This document shows, piece after piece, positions 43,999 to 51,783 of a stretch of 64,000 nt of DNA (position 1 is its first letter; every line of letters begins with the position of its first letter). Position numbers and translations under genes: made by a program. A model generated the notes under the pieces. It did not search any database. It was not told the origin of the DNA and saw only the letters and a list, made by a program, of their open reading frames with translations. This DNA comes from Acidobacteria bacterium AB60 (GTDB lineage: Bacteria > Acidobacteriota > Terriglobia > Terriglobales > Acidobacteriaceae), in assembly GCA_008682415.1 (NCBI GenBank), contig VANK01000012.1, forward strand, positions 1-64,000, written 5' to 3'.

Positions 43999-44844
43999 AT
44001 GCCGGAGTTGCCCGAGGTGGAGACGATTGCCCGTGGAGTGGATGCACGGGTGCGTGGCGACCGGATTGTGGAGGCGTGGTTCAGCGGATATCGCGAGCCG
44101 TTCAAGACGGGGGCGGCCAAGCAGGCGAAGGGGCTGGAGGACAAAGTGTTTCTGGCGGTGCACCGGACGGGCAAGCATATTGTGTGCGAGCTCGGAGTGG
44201 GGCGATCGAGCGCGGCCGGGAGTGGGGAAGAACCAACCGCGCAATGGATTGTTCACCTGGGGATGACCGGCCGGCTGTTGGTGACGAGGCCGGAGGCGCC
44301 GGTGGAGGCGCACACCCATGCGCGTCTGCGGCTGAAGAGCGGCCGAGAGGTGCGGTTTGTGGACCCGCGGCGCTTCGGGCGGCTGGAGTACCGGGAACTG
44401 CACCGGGCAAAGGCGTTCGCGGGTGCGGGGCTGGAGCCGCTGACGGTGGGCGAGGAGGAGTTTGCCGCGCTGTTTCGCGGGCGGACGCTGGCGATCAAGG
44501 CGGCGCTGCTGAACCAGAGCCTGCTGACCGGGGTGGGGAATATCTATGCGGACGAAAGCTTGTACCGGGCAGGCATTCGGCCCAGGAGAGCGGCGGGCCG
44601 GCTGACGCGGGCGGAGCTGCGCAGGCTTCGCCGGTCGCTGGTGGAGGTTCTGGAGCATGCGATCCGGCTGGGGGGCTCGTCGGTGTCGGACTATGTGGAC
44701 GCGGAGGGGGTGAGGGGGTTTTTCCAACTGGAGCACAACGTGTATCAGCGGGCGGGCGAAGCTTGCCGGAGGTGTGGCACGGCGATTCGCCGGATCGTGG
44801 TGGGGGGGCGAAGCACGCACTACTGTCCTGTGTGCCAGCACTGA
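43999..44844 (+). CDS. mutM: Formamidopyrimidine-DNA glycosylase
   Basis: 281 aa bifunctional base-excision glycosylase/AP lyase for oxidised purines. It starts MPELPEVETIARG (Pro2 nucleophile, Glu3, Glu6). The H2TH region has LNQSLLTGVGNIYADESLY. The C4 zinc finger is CRRCGTAIRRIVVGGRSTHYCPVCQ. About 10 aa longer than average, with an insertion after LGVGRSS. Last coding gene before a 1-kb gap. Confidence 0.96.
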   Translation: MPELPEVETIARGVDARVRGDRIVEAWFSGYREPFKTGAAKQAKGLEDKVFLAVHRTGKHIVCELGVGRSSAAGSGEEPTAQWIVHLGMTGRLLVTRPEAPVEAHTHARLRLKSGREVRFVDPRRFGRLEYRELHRAKAFAGAGLEPLTVGEEEFAALFRGRTLAIKAALLNQSLLTGVGNIYADESLYRAGIRPRRAAGRLTRAELRRLRRSLVEVLEHAIRLGGSSVSDYVDAEGVRGFFQLEHNVYQRAGEACRRCGTAIRRIVVGGRSTHYCPVCQH

Positions 44845-45158
44845 ATTATGAATTTTGGAAGTGGAAGCCGGGTACGCCTTCCAGAAAGCGTGGATTGCGC
44901 TTGCGTGCGCACCGTAACCTGCTGAAAAAGCGAATTATTGCAAACGGCACGTCGATTGCAATCTGTAAGGGCGCCAGTGATGTAGAGGCTGCGGAAGCCA
45001 TTCCGGCCAGCCCAGAAACGGGGGACCGGCGAGAGGTGCCGCCAACGAGCGGCCCGCAAGAGCGGAAAAGCCCAGCCGGAACCTGCGAATCAGCAACGAT
45101 GGCCAAGACCGTCGTGCCAAATGCTTTGGGAGGCCAGTGACCGCGTAAGAATCGCCGG

Positions 45159-45191
45159 GCGCCACTCTTCGGGGTGGCGCTTCGTGTTTTT
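45159..45191 (+). terminator. Orphan intrinsic terminator
   Basis: GCGCCAC (45159-45165) and GTGGCGC (45174-45180) form a 7-bp stem with a TCTTCGGG loop, followed by TTCGTGTTTTT. Nothing coding on the + strand precedes it closer than mutM (315 nt away), so it may end a non-coding RNA or a long mutM tail. Confidence 0.65.
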
Positions 45192-45261
45192 CGGGGGCGA
45201 GAGAAGGCGGGACGGAACCTGTTCTGCCAACAATCCCACGGAAGTGACATGAGGCGACGAC

Positions 45262-45290
45262 TTGCAAGGCGGGCCCATGCGCTGTAGTAT
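45262..45290 (+). promoter_or_regulatory. Predicted promoter in the 1-kb gap
   Basis: TTGCAA (45262-45267) and TAGTAT (45285-45290) are 17 nt apart. Transcription from about 45297 would give either a non-coding RNA or a 540-nt leader for the receiver-like gene at 45841. Confidence 0.4.
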
Positions 45291-45840
45291 CGAATTTGCT
45301 GATCCAGCGGTTGACGCGAGCCCCCGTGAGGGCAGAGCCGCTCGCCGCTGAGAAGGAATCTTCGCAGCAGGGCGCAGGGAACTGCGACCGGCGAATCTCC
45401 CCAAGGAAAGGCATCACTCGAGGAAATACGGGCGGAGCTCGAACGACGCGGACCGTGGATTGGTCCTGTGGCGAGATCCGGATGCGGCGCGCTCAGGGTG
45501 CCTGAGGGGCAATGAGAATCAAGGACGGCCAGGAGTAACCAGACGGAATCGGGACGTATCCAGCCAGGACAAGTACAGGCGGGCGTGGTTCCTCGCGGAG
45601 GAATCGTCCGAATGGTTGCGAATCATCTGGGTGAAGAACGGAAGAGGGTTTGGACCGCTGTGGGGAGGATTCGCAGCGCTGATCTGGCCTGTTTTCCTCG
45701 CGAGAGGTAGAGCACGTTGTCGTAATCCCTTCCCGAGTTGACGCGACGACATAGAGATTGGGGTAAGCGGCGTCCAGCGTGGGCGCGGCTGATCCAGAAG
45801 AGCCAATGCATCCAACAGTAAAGTGCCAGGAAGTGCACGC

Positions 45841-46782
45841 ATGACGACAGAACCGACCCAGCCCCAGTCTGACCTGGGGTCGAGCCCGGCGAATGGCCAG
45901 GGCCAGTCTCAGGGGCATCGGCGCCGCCGGCGCCGCCGCAAGAACAAAACGAGTCACAGTGGAGCGCCGCAGGCGCAATCGGGCCAGGGGAGCCCGCAGG
46001 GCCAGGCCACATCGGCTCCGCCGCCGCCTCCGCAGGCCCAGGCCGCGCCGCCGAAGAGCCACGGTCACCAGCAGCAACAGCGGCAGGGGCGGAAGAAGAA
46101 GAAGTTCTTCCAGAAGGGCGGAGGCGGCGGCAGCAATGGCGCGCCCGCACCGCAGCCGGGCAACAGCATCAACGCTCCCCAACAGAGCAAGCGCAAAAAC
46201 AAGCAGCGCGGGCCGCGCGAGTTTGTGGGGCCCATGGATCACAGCTATCGCGCGGTGAACGGCAATGTTGCCGATGCGCCGGCGTCGACGATTCAGATTA
46301 CGAGCAACGGCCATGGGAGCTACTATCCGGACGTGTACCAGGCGCCGTTGCCTCCGGTGCAGGTGCGGCACGATGCGCCGACGCGGATCTATTGTTTCAT
46401 CGAAGACCTGTTCTTTTTGGCGAAGATCCAGGAGACGGCGCGCAAGCTAGGGGTCAAGGTGGAGTTCGTGAAGGGCGAGAAAGATGTGGTGTCCCGCCTG
46501 ATCGACGCGCCGGAGAGCGAGCGCCCGCGCCTGCTGGTGTTCGACCTGAACAACGCAAACGCCAAGCCGCTGACGCTGATTCCGAAGTTCAAGGCGAAGT
46601 TCAAGAAGGCAACCTCGGTTATTGGATTTCTCTCACATCTGCAGGGCGACCTGAAGCTGAAGGCGACGGAGGCCGGATGCGACACGGTGATGCCGCGGTC
46701 GGCATTCTCGCAGAGCCTGCCGAACCTGCTGCGCCGCTACGGCATGGAAGAGGAAGAGGAGTATATTCCGCAGCCGGTGTAG
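45841..46782 (+). CDS. Receiver-like protein with basic low-complexity N-terminus
   Basis: 313 aa. Residues 1-125 are Gln/Gly/Pro-rich with three Arg/Lys clusters (HRRRRRRRKNK, GRKKKKFFQKGG, SKRKNKQRG), probably nucleic-acid binding and disordered. Residues about 185-300 have a response-regulator-like alpha/beta pattern: RIYCFIEDLFFLAKIQETARKLG, then RLLVFDLNN (candidate Asp) and VIGFLSHLQ. The usual Lys appears as CDTVMPRSAF (Arg), so phosphorylation is doubtful. Strong terminator downstream. No precise family name is known to me. Confidence 0.72.
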   Translation: MTTEPTQPQSDLGSSPANGQGQSQGHRRRRRRRKNKTSHSGAPQAQSGQGSPQGQATSAPPPPPQAQAAPPKSHGHQQQQRQGRKKKKFFQKGGGGGSNGAPAPQPGNSINAPQQSKRKNKQRGPREFVGPMDHSYRAVNGNVADAPASTIQITSNGHGSYYPDVYQAPLPPVQVRHDAPTRIYCFIEDLFFLAKIQETARKLGVKVEFVKGEKDVVSRLIDAPESERPRLLVFDLNNANAKPLTLIPKFKAKFKKATSVIGFLSHLQGDLKLKATEAGCDTVMPRSAFSQSLPNLLRRYGMEEEEEYIPQPV

Positions 46783-46850
46783 GCGCGAATTGCGAGGGAC
46801 CAGTTGCGAGTCTCGAGTTGCGAGTCGGGATGAGTTAGAAGAGTAAGAAG

Positions 46851-46884
46851 AGAGTGCATCGACGAAATCGATGCACTCTTTTTT
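46851..46884 (+). terminator. Strong rho-independent terminator
   Basis: AGAGTGCATCGA and TCGATGCACTCT form a perfect 12-bp stem (46851-46862 with 46868-46879) around CGAAA, followed by TTTTT. It terminates the receiver-like gene. Upstream, GTTGCGAGTC occurs twice (46803 and 46817). Confidence 0.9.
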
Positions 46885-46983
46885 GTGGAGAGAGTTCCGA
46901 GGAGCGGTGATCGCCGGTCGCGCGGTCGCGCGTTGGAATCAATCCAGACTCGCTATTCGAATCTCGAGACTTGAAACTCGTGG

Positions 46984-47322
46984 CTATCCCGGGGGCCAGG
47001 TGAGGTGTCGGCCGCCGAGGACGTGGACGTGAAGGTGATCTACCGTCTGGCCGCCGTCAGGGCCGGTGTTGACGACGACGCGATAGCCGTTCGCGAGTCC
47101 GCGGTCACGAGCGATCGCCGAGGCAGTGGTGAGCAGGTGGCCGAAGAGCGCGGTGTGGCTGCTGCCGCCACGCGCCAAGGAGGCGACATGCTCGCGCGGG
47201 ACCACCAGAAAATGCGTGGGTGCCTGGGGATTGATGTCGAGAAATGCAATGCAGTGCTCGTCGTCATGGATGAGCTTCGCGGGGATCTTACCGGCGACGA
47301 TCTTGCAGAAAAGGCAATCCAT
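46984..47322 (-). CDS. HIT family nucleotide hydrolase
   Basis: 112 aa histidine-triad hydrolase. It begins MDCLFCKIVAGKIPAKLIHDDEHCIAFLDINPQAPTHFLVVPREH and has the triad HLHVHVLGG. It hydrolyses AMP-NH2-type nucleotide conjugates (HinT-like). Isolated gene. Confidence 0.95.
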   Translation of the reverse strand: MDCLFCKIVAGKIPAKLIHDDEHCIAFLDINPQAPTHFLVVPREHVASLARGGSSHTALFGHLLTTASAIARDRGLANGYRVVVNTGPDGGQTVDHLHVHVLGGRHLTWPPG

Positions 47323-47430
47323 AGCTGGATCAGTTTACAGGGATGGGGTTTTGGCACAAGGACAACTTTGCAGAATCATGAAACATCCTAACCGGCGAGT
47401 AACGATTTCGTTATTTTCTCCGGAGGGGAC

Positions 47431-47859
47431 ATGCATTATTCCGTTTCATCGAAGCTGCTGAAGAGCTTTGCGCCGCTGGCATTGCTGCTCGCATTTCTGT
47501 GCTCCACGCGCGCAACGGCGCAGGCCGTGGATTCCACTTCGAACCAGGACCACATCGTAAGCTCGCAGGCAATGCAGCAGCAGGTGGAGAGCTCAGCCGC
47601 GGCACGGCAGAAGAATATCCAGGTGCTGACGGATATTCTGAATACGCCGGCGGCGCAGAAGGCGATTCAGAATGCCAAGGTCGATCCGCTGCAGGTGAAG
47701 AACGCGATTCCGACGCTGAGCGATGACGAACTGGCGAATCTATCGGGGCGCGTGACGAAGGCGCAGAGCGATCTGGCGGCGGGCTATATCGGGCCGGGGC
47801 TGTTCACGCTGATCATTGTCGTTGTCATTGTGATCATCATCATTATCGTCGTACATTGA
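47431..47859 (+). CDS. PA2779-like small membrane protein
   Basis: 142 aa. N-terminal signal (KLLKSFAPLALLLAFLCSTRATA), a helical middle (SSQAMQQQVESSAAARQKNIQVLTDILNTPAAQKAIQNAK) and LSDDELANLSGRV. The C-terminal helix is almost pure Ile/Val (LFTLIIVVVIVIIIIIVV). GGAGGGGAC precedes the ATG. This architecture matches PA2779-family proteins as I recall. First gene of a three-gene operon with a C39 peptidase and a TPR/barrel protein. Confidence 0.78.
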   Translation: MHYSVSSKLLKSFAPLALLLAFLCSTRATAQAVDSTSNQDHIVSSQAMQQQVESSAAARQKNIQVLTDILNTPAAQKAIQNAKVDPLQVKNAIPTLSDDELANLSGRVTKAQSDLAAGYIGPGLFTLIIVVVIVIIIIIVVH

Positions 47860-48435
47860 TTGCTCGTGACGAGGGTCTGGCGAAGCACGATCGAAGGGCT
47901 CGTGGTGTTTTGGATCGCGGCGACGGGGCTGGCGCAGACGCCGGCGCGCGCCGCGATCTGGCTGGACGTGCCCTTTGTTCATCAGCCGGCAGAAGGGTGC
48001 GGAGCTGCTTCGATTGCGATGGTGATGCAGTACTGGGCCGCGCAGCAAAAGGCGGAGGCGAGCGCGGACAGCGACGTTGCCGCAATCCAAAGGGCGCTCT
48101 ATTCGCGGGAAGCGCATGGGATCAAGGCCTCGGCGATGCAGCAGTATCTGACCGCACATGGGTACCGCGTCTTTGCCATCCAAGGGACCTGGGCCGATCT
48201 CGAAGAACACTTGAGCAAGGGCAGGCCGCTGATTGCGGCGATTCGTCCGGAGGATCAGCGCGAGCTGCATTACGTGGTGATCGACGGAGTGGATTCCGAT
48301 CGCGGTCTGGTGATGATGAACGATCCGGGGGAGCGTAAGCTTCTGACCGAGGAGCGTGCCCGATTCGAGAAAGACTGGAGCGCTACGCACAATTGGCTGC
48401 TTCTGGCCGTGCCGTCTTCGGCGCAATCGCACTAA
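47860..48435 (+). CDS. C39-like cysteine peptidase
   Basis: 191 aa with a signal-like N-terminus. The C39 catalytic Cys47 lies in QPAEGCGAASIAMVMQYW, the His in ELHYVVIDGVD and the Asp in NDPGERKLL. Members cleave after double-glycine leaders (in ABC transporters) or act as stand-alone peptidases. It is adjacent to the PA2779-like gene, starting at a TTG directly after that gene's stop (alternative GTG at 47866). Not fused to an ABC transporter. Confidence 0.82.
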   Translation: MLVTRVWRSTIEGLVVFWIAATGLAQTPARAAIWLDVPFVHQPAEGCGAASIAMVMQYWAAQQKAEASADSDVAAIQRALYSREAHGIKASAMQQYLTAHGYRVFAIQGTWADLEEHLSKGRPLIAAIRPEDQRELHYVVIDGVDSDRGLVMMNDPGERKLLTEERARFEKDWSATHNWLLLAVPSSAQSH

Positions 48436-50102
48436 GCTTCTGGTTATGTGCGGTAGCTTTGCTACCTGCGCAGCGGGAGTGTGCGCCCGCGGACCCTGCC
48501 GTGGATGCGGCGTATCGGGAACGCGACTGGAACGAGGTGGTGCGGCTGGCGACGGCGCGGGAACATCGCAGCGGCAATGACGCGTTTGAATTGGGCATGG
48601 CGCTGGGGCGGCTGCAGCAATGGAAGAAAGCGCGCGCAGCGCTGCTGGAGGGCCGAAGCGCGTGTCCGCGGGACGGACGCTTTGATGTGGAGCTGGCTGG
48701 TGTTGTGTTCCAGGAGAAGAAGTACGCTGAGGCGGCGGCGTGGCTAAGGCGCGGGCTGCGGCTGAACCCCGGGGATAAGTATGCGCTGGACTTTGCGGGT
48801 ACTTCGTACTTCCTGCTGGGAAATGTGCCGGCGGCCCTGAAGTTCTGGAATCGCGCAGACAAACCGTACGTCGAGGAGCTGCGATTCAGCCAGAATCTGC
48901 ACGTGCAGCGGCTGGTCGTGGATCGTGCGATTGCATTTGCGCCGGCGCAGGTGTTGAAACAGCGCGAATATGAGGCGACGCAGGCACGGCTGGAGGGATT
49001 GGAGATCTTTCCGGCCTACACGATCGGGCTGAACGCACGGCCGGATGGGAGGTTTGTCGCCGAGTTGCGTGCGGTGGAACGGGACGGCTTTGGCGCGGGG
49101 CGCGTTCCTTCGCTGATTGCGGTATTTGGCGGCGCGCCTTACGAGACCATCTATCCCAGCTACTACGACGTGGGCGGGGGCGCGCTGAATGTGGAATCGC
49201 TGCTTCGGTGGGATGCACAGAAGAGACGCGCGTGGGTGGAGGTTTCCGCACCGTTGCGCAAGCTGCCGCAGTGGCGATGGCGGATAGGGACGGATGAACG
49301 GGACGAGCACTGGGTGGTACGGCGCTCGTTTACCGGAGATGCGCCGGAGCTGGGAGCGGTGCGGGTGAGCCGAGAAATCCTGGACGGTTCGGTGACGGGA
49401 TACGAGAGCGGCCGGTTGCGATGGTCGGCGGGGGCAGCGGTGTCGCATCGCGCGTTCAGCGGGATTGCGCTGGGATCGGCGCTGACACCGGAACTGGTGC
49501 GGGGCGGCTGGCAGGCCAAGGCGCTGGGCACGATGGAGGCTCGGGTGCTGGATCTGCCGGAGCACCGGATGTGGGCCGCGCTGGGCGCTAGTTCGGAGAC
49601 GGCACGGCTGTGGTCGAGGCCGGCGCGGTTGTACGAGAAGCTGCAGGGATCGGAGCGCTGGCATTGGTATCCGCAGGCCGCGGGTGATACGTGGGAAGTG
49701 GAGCAGCGTGTGCGCGCGGGCAGGACGTTTGGGACGCCTCCGTTCGACGAGTTGTGGATGCTGGGCGTGGAGCGCGACAACGATCTCTGGCTGCGGGGAT
49801 CGATCGGGACGCGCGATGGACAGAAGGGCAGCGCGCCGCTGGGGGACCGCTACTTCCTCGCCAACAACAGCGTCTATCGGCGGGTGTACGACAACGGCTT
49901 GTTTGGAGTACAGGCTGGTCCCTTGCTGGATGTGGGGCGGGTAGGAGCTTCCGCGCGCGGCCTGACGCCGAAGGAGTGGCTGATCAGCACGGGTGCCGAG
50001 GCGAAGGTTACGGTGCTGGGGACGGGCGTGGTGCTGACCTATGGGCGCGATCTGCGCGCCGGTACGAACGCGTTCTTTGCGACCGTGGCGAAGCAGTTCT
50101 GA
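48393..50102 (+). CDS. TPR plus outer-membrane beta-barrel protein
   Basis: 569 aa. Signal-like N-terminus, then TPR-like repeats (VDAAYRERDWNEVVRLATAREH, ALGRLQQWKKARAALLEGRSACP, VFQEKKYAEAAAWLRRGLRLNPGDKYALDFAGTSYFLLGN). The last about 350 residues alternate polar/aromatic strands as in outer-membrane barrels and end in Phe (TVAKQF), the usual terminal aromatic. It overlaps the C39 gene by 43 nt if the TTG at 48393 is used; the true start may be slightly later. Confidence 0.72.
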   Translation: MAASGRAVFGAIALSFWLCAVALLPAQRECAPADPAVDAAYRERDWNEVVRLATAREHRSGNDAFELGMALGRLQQWKKARAALLEGRSACPRDGRFDVELAGVVFQEKKYAEAAAWLRRGLRLNPGDKYALDFAGTSYFLLGNVPAALKFWNRADKPYVEELRFSQNLHVQRLVVDRAIAFAPAQVLKQREYEATQARLEGLEIFPAYTIGLNARPDGRFVAELRAVERDGFGAGRVPSLIAVFGGAPYETIYPSYYDVGGGALNVESLLRWDAQKRRAWVEVSAPLRKLPQWRWRIGTDERDEHWVVRRSFTGDAPELGAVRVSREILDGSVTGYESGRLRWSAGAAVSHRAFSGIALGSALTPELVRGGWQAKALGTMEARVLDLPEHRMWAALGASSETARLWSRPARLYEKLQGSERWHWYPQAAGDTWEVEQRVRAGRTFGTPPFDELWMLGVERDNDLWLRGSIGTRDGQKGSAPLGDRYFLANNSVYRRVYDNGLFGVQAGPLLDVGRVGASARGLTPKEWLISTGAEAKVTVLGTGVVLTYGRDLRAGTNAFFATVAKQF

Positions 50103-51254
50103 TCAGGCGGCGCGCTCTTCTGCTTCTTGCTGCGATGGGGAGCGGCGCAGGCGGAGCAGGGCGTCGGCGTGGAAGACGACGGCGATCAACCCACCCAGCG
50201 CGGTGCAGGCCATGCGCCGATGCGCGATGACCGAACCGGGGATCACGTTGAGCGAGAGCAGGAAGACGATGTAGCCGGTGAGGGTTGCGGTGAAGAGGGC
50301 ATAGTTGACGGCGTTGGTGGCGAAGGCGAGGAGCGCAAACACGGAGGTAATGGCGGCGAGGATCTCAGGGCGCGGTGCGACGTGAGCGATGAAGAGGCTG
50401 CCAAGCCACGCGCCGGCGATGGTGCCGACGATGCGAGAGGTGACGCGGGCGGCAGTGTCGAGGGCCGCTGGACGCTGGACGAGGAGCGCAGTCATGGGGA
50501 TCCAGTAACCCGATTGCACGCCCCAGCGTCGGTACACCTCCGTGGCGGCGAGCGAGGTGAGAATGAGCCGCAGGGAGTAGCCGAAGGCTTCGTGACGGGA
50601 AAGGGCCGGGACGAAGCTGGGCAGGTTCCGCAGGCGCTGGGCGATGGCCCAGTCTTCTTCGTAGACGCTGTTCAGCACGGAACTCGCGAGGGTCACGAAG
50701 TCTTTGTGCAGATCGGGAATGAGGCGCAGGGCGGCGGAGGTAAAGAGAAGCTGGATGAGTCCTCCCGCGGCGACCAGCGCGCCGCGTTGCAGCCCGCCCT
50801 TGAGTTCCGAAGGAAAGGCCGAGGCCACGATCATGAAGACGAAGGCCTGCTGTCCCACCCAGGCCACGCCTGCGTTGCGGGTGCTGAGGACGCCGTAGAT
50901 GGCAGCCGAGCCGGCGGCGGCAAGCAGGAGCCAGTAATCGCGATGTCCGACGACCGTGCCGGCGAAGGCCGCGGTGGAGGTGGCGAGGATGCCGGCGAAC
51001 ATGGGGATCAGCCGGGAGTCTGAGATCCGCTGGTTGGAGCCGAAGCCGACCGTGAACGCGCCGCCACCAGCGATGAGCCCGGCAGCCGGGTGGCCGACGA
51101 AAATGCCAATGAACAGGCAGACAGCGACTGCGAGCGCGCTGACCAGGGGCAGGCGCAGTTTGAATTCGCACCACTGAAAGGTATAGGTGGCGGCGAGTAC
51201 GCCCGGGGGATCGGGGCACGGGCGTTCGTCGGCGGGGGAAGCCATCGCTCTCAT
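50103..51254 (-). CDS. FUSC family membrane protein
   Basis: 383 aa. A FUSC-like transporter protein with two groups of about 4-5 TM segments (for example VGHPAAGLIAGGGAFTVGFGS, ILAAITSVFALLAFATNAVNYALF). The second group includes YWIPMTALLVQRPAALDTAARVTSRIVGTIAGAWLG. Possibly an aromatic acid efflux component (family knowledge). It starts at the ATG 51254 or 51245. Its stop directly abuts the convergent barrel gene stop. Confidence 0.85.
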   Translation of the reverse strand: MRAMASPADERPCPDPPGVLAATYTFQWCEFKLRLPLVSALAVAVCLFIGIFVGHPAAGLIAGGGAFTVGFGSNQRISDSRLIPMFAGILATSTAAFAGTVVGHRDYWLLLAAAGSAAIYGVLSTRNAGVAWVGQQAFVFMIVASAFPSELKGGLQRGALVAAGGLIQLLFTSAALRLIPDLHKDFVTLASSVLNSVYEEDWAIAQRLRNLPSFVPALSRHEAFGYSLRLILTSLAATEVYRRWGVQSGYWIPMTALLVQRPAALDTAARVTSRIVGTIAGAWLGSLFIAHVAPRPEILAAITSVFALLAFATNAVNYALFTATLTGYIVFLLSLNVIPGSVIAHRRMACTALGGLIAVVFHADALLRLRRSPSQQEAEERAA

Positions 51255-51281
51255 TATGATGCAGGGTGGAACCGACGGACG

Positions 51282-51737
51282 CTAGCTGGTGTGATCGAGA
51301 AGGATCTTCCAGCCGTGCGGACCTTTGCGCCAGACGAGAGAGAAGATGCCGTCGTCCTTCTTAGCCTCGCCTTTCTCTTTGCGCTCGAGGTGGAAGCGGC
51401 CGGTGACGAGGGCTAGTTCGTTCTTGCCGCAGGAGGAGGGCAGCAGGCGTATCTCAAGATCGTTGAAGGTGAGAGTGCCCATCTGAGCGGGGGTGGTGTA
51501 GGACTTCAGGTAGCGTTCGAGAATAGGCTGGTAGCCCTTGCGCAGGGTCGATCCGATAAAGGTGGTTTCGGGGGAGTCTTCGTAGGCCTTCATGAAGTCG
51601 GGAATATCTCCGCGGTTCCACGCATCGGTCTGTGCGCTGATGGCGGCGCGAATTGCGGATTCGTCGGACGCCGGTGGCGCGCCGAGGACGATTTGGCAGG
51701 CGAGAAGCAGGGTGAAAGCAAGGAGAAGCCGGCGCAC
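51282..51737 (-). CDS. Secreted SnoaL-like / DUF4440 protein
   Basis: 151 aa with a signal peptide (LLLAFTLLLACQIVLG). NTF2-like fold: ESAIRAAISAQTDAWNRGDIPDFMKAYEDSPETTFIGSTLRKGYQPILERYL...WKILLDHTS. GTG start with AGGAGG 7-8 nt upstream. Function unknown. Confidence 0.85.
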   Translation of the reverse strand: MRRLLLAFTLLLACQIVLGAPPASDESAIRAAISAQTDAWNRGDIPDFMKAYEDSPETTFIGSTLRKGYQPILERYLKSYTTPAQMGTLTFNDLEIRLLPSSCGKNELALVTGRFHLERKEKGEAKKDDGIFSLVWRKGPHGWKILLDHTS

Positions 51738-51783
51738 GAGGGACCTCCTGAAGGGAAATCTGCGATCAGCTTACAATGAAGAC

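Larger units (their letters stand above)
44845..45840 (+). other. Gene-free gap of about 1 kb with RNA-like signals
   Basis: No reading frame has coding character. There is an intrinsic terminator at 45159-45191 with no gene upstream of it within 300 nt, and a promoter-like pair at 45262-45290. A 10-bp repeat GCTGATCCAG occurs at 45298 and 45788. I looked for tRNA, tmRNA, SRP and RNase P RNA signatures and recognised none. Unknown non-coding RNAs are a reasonable possibility. Confidence 0.45.

Noticed and set aside
43959..45140. Open frames running through mutM into the gap, and antisense frames at 44846-45417
   Set aside because: They use mutM in a shifted frame or antisense and the translations are compositional noise without domains or ribosome binding sites.
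44845..45190. tmRNA, RNase P RNA or SRP RNA in the gap
   Set aside because: Diagnostic sequences (GAGGAAAGTCC of RNase P, the GGTCAGGTCCGGAAGGAAGCA-type SRP core, the tmRNA tag and acceptor ends) were not found by eye.
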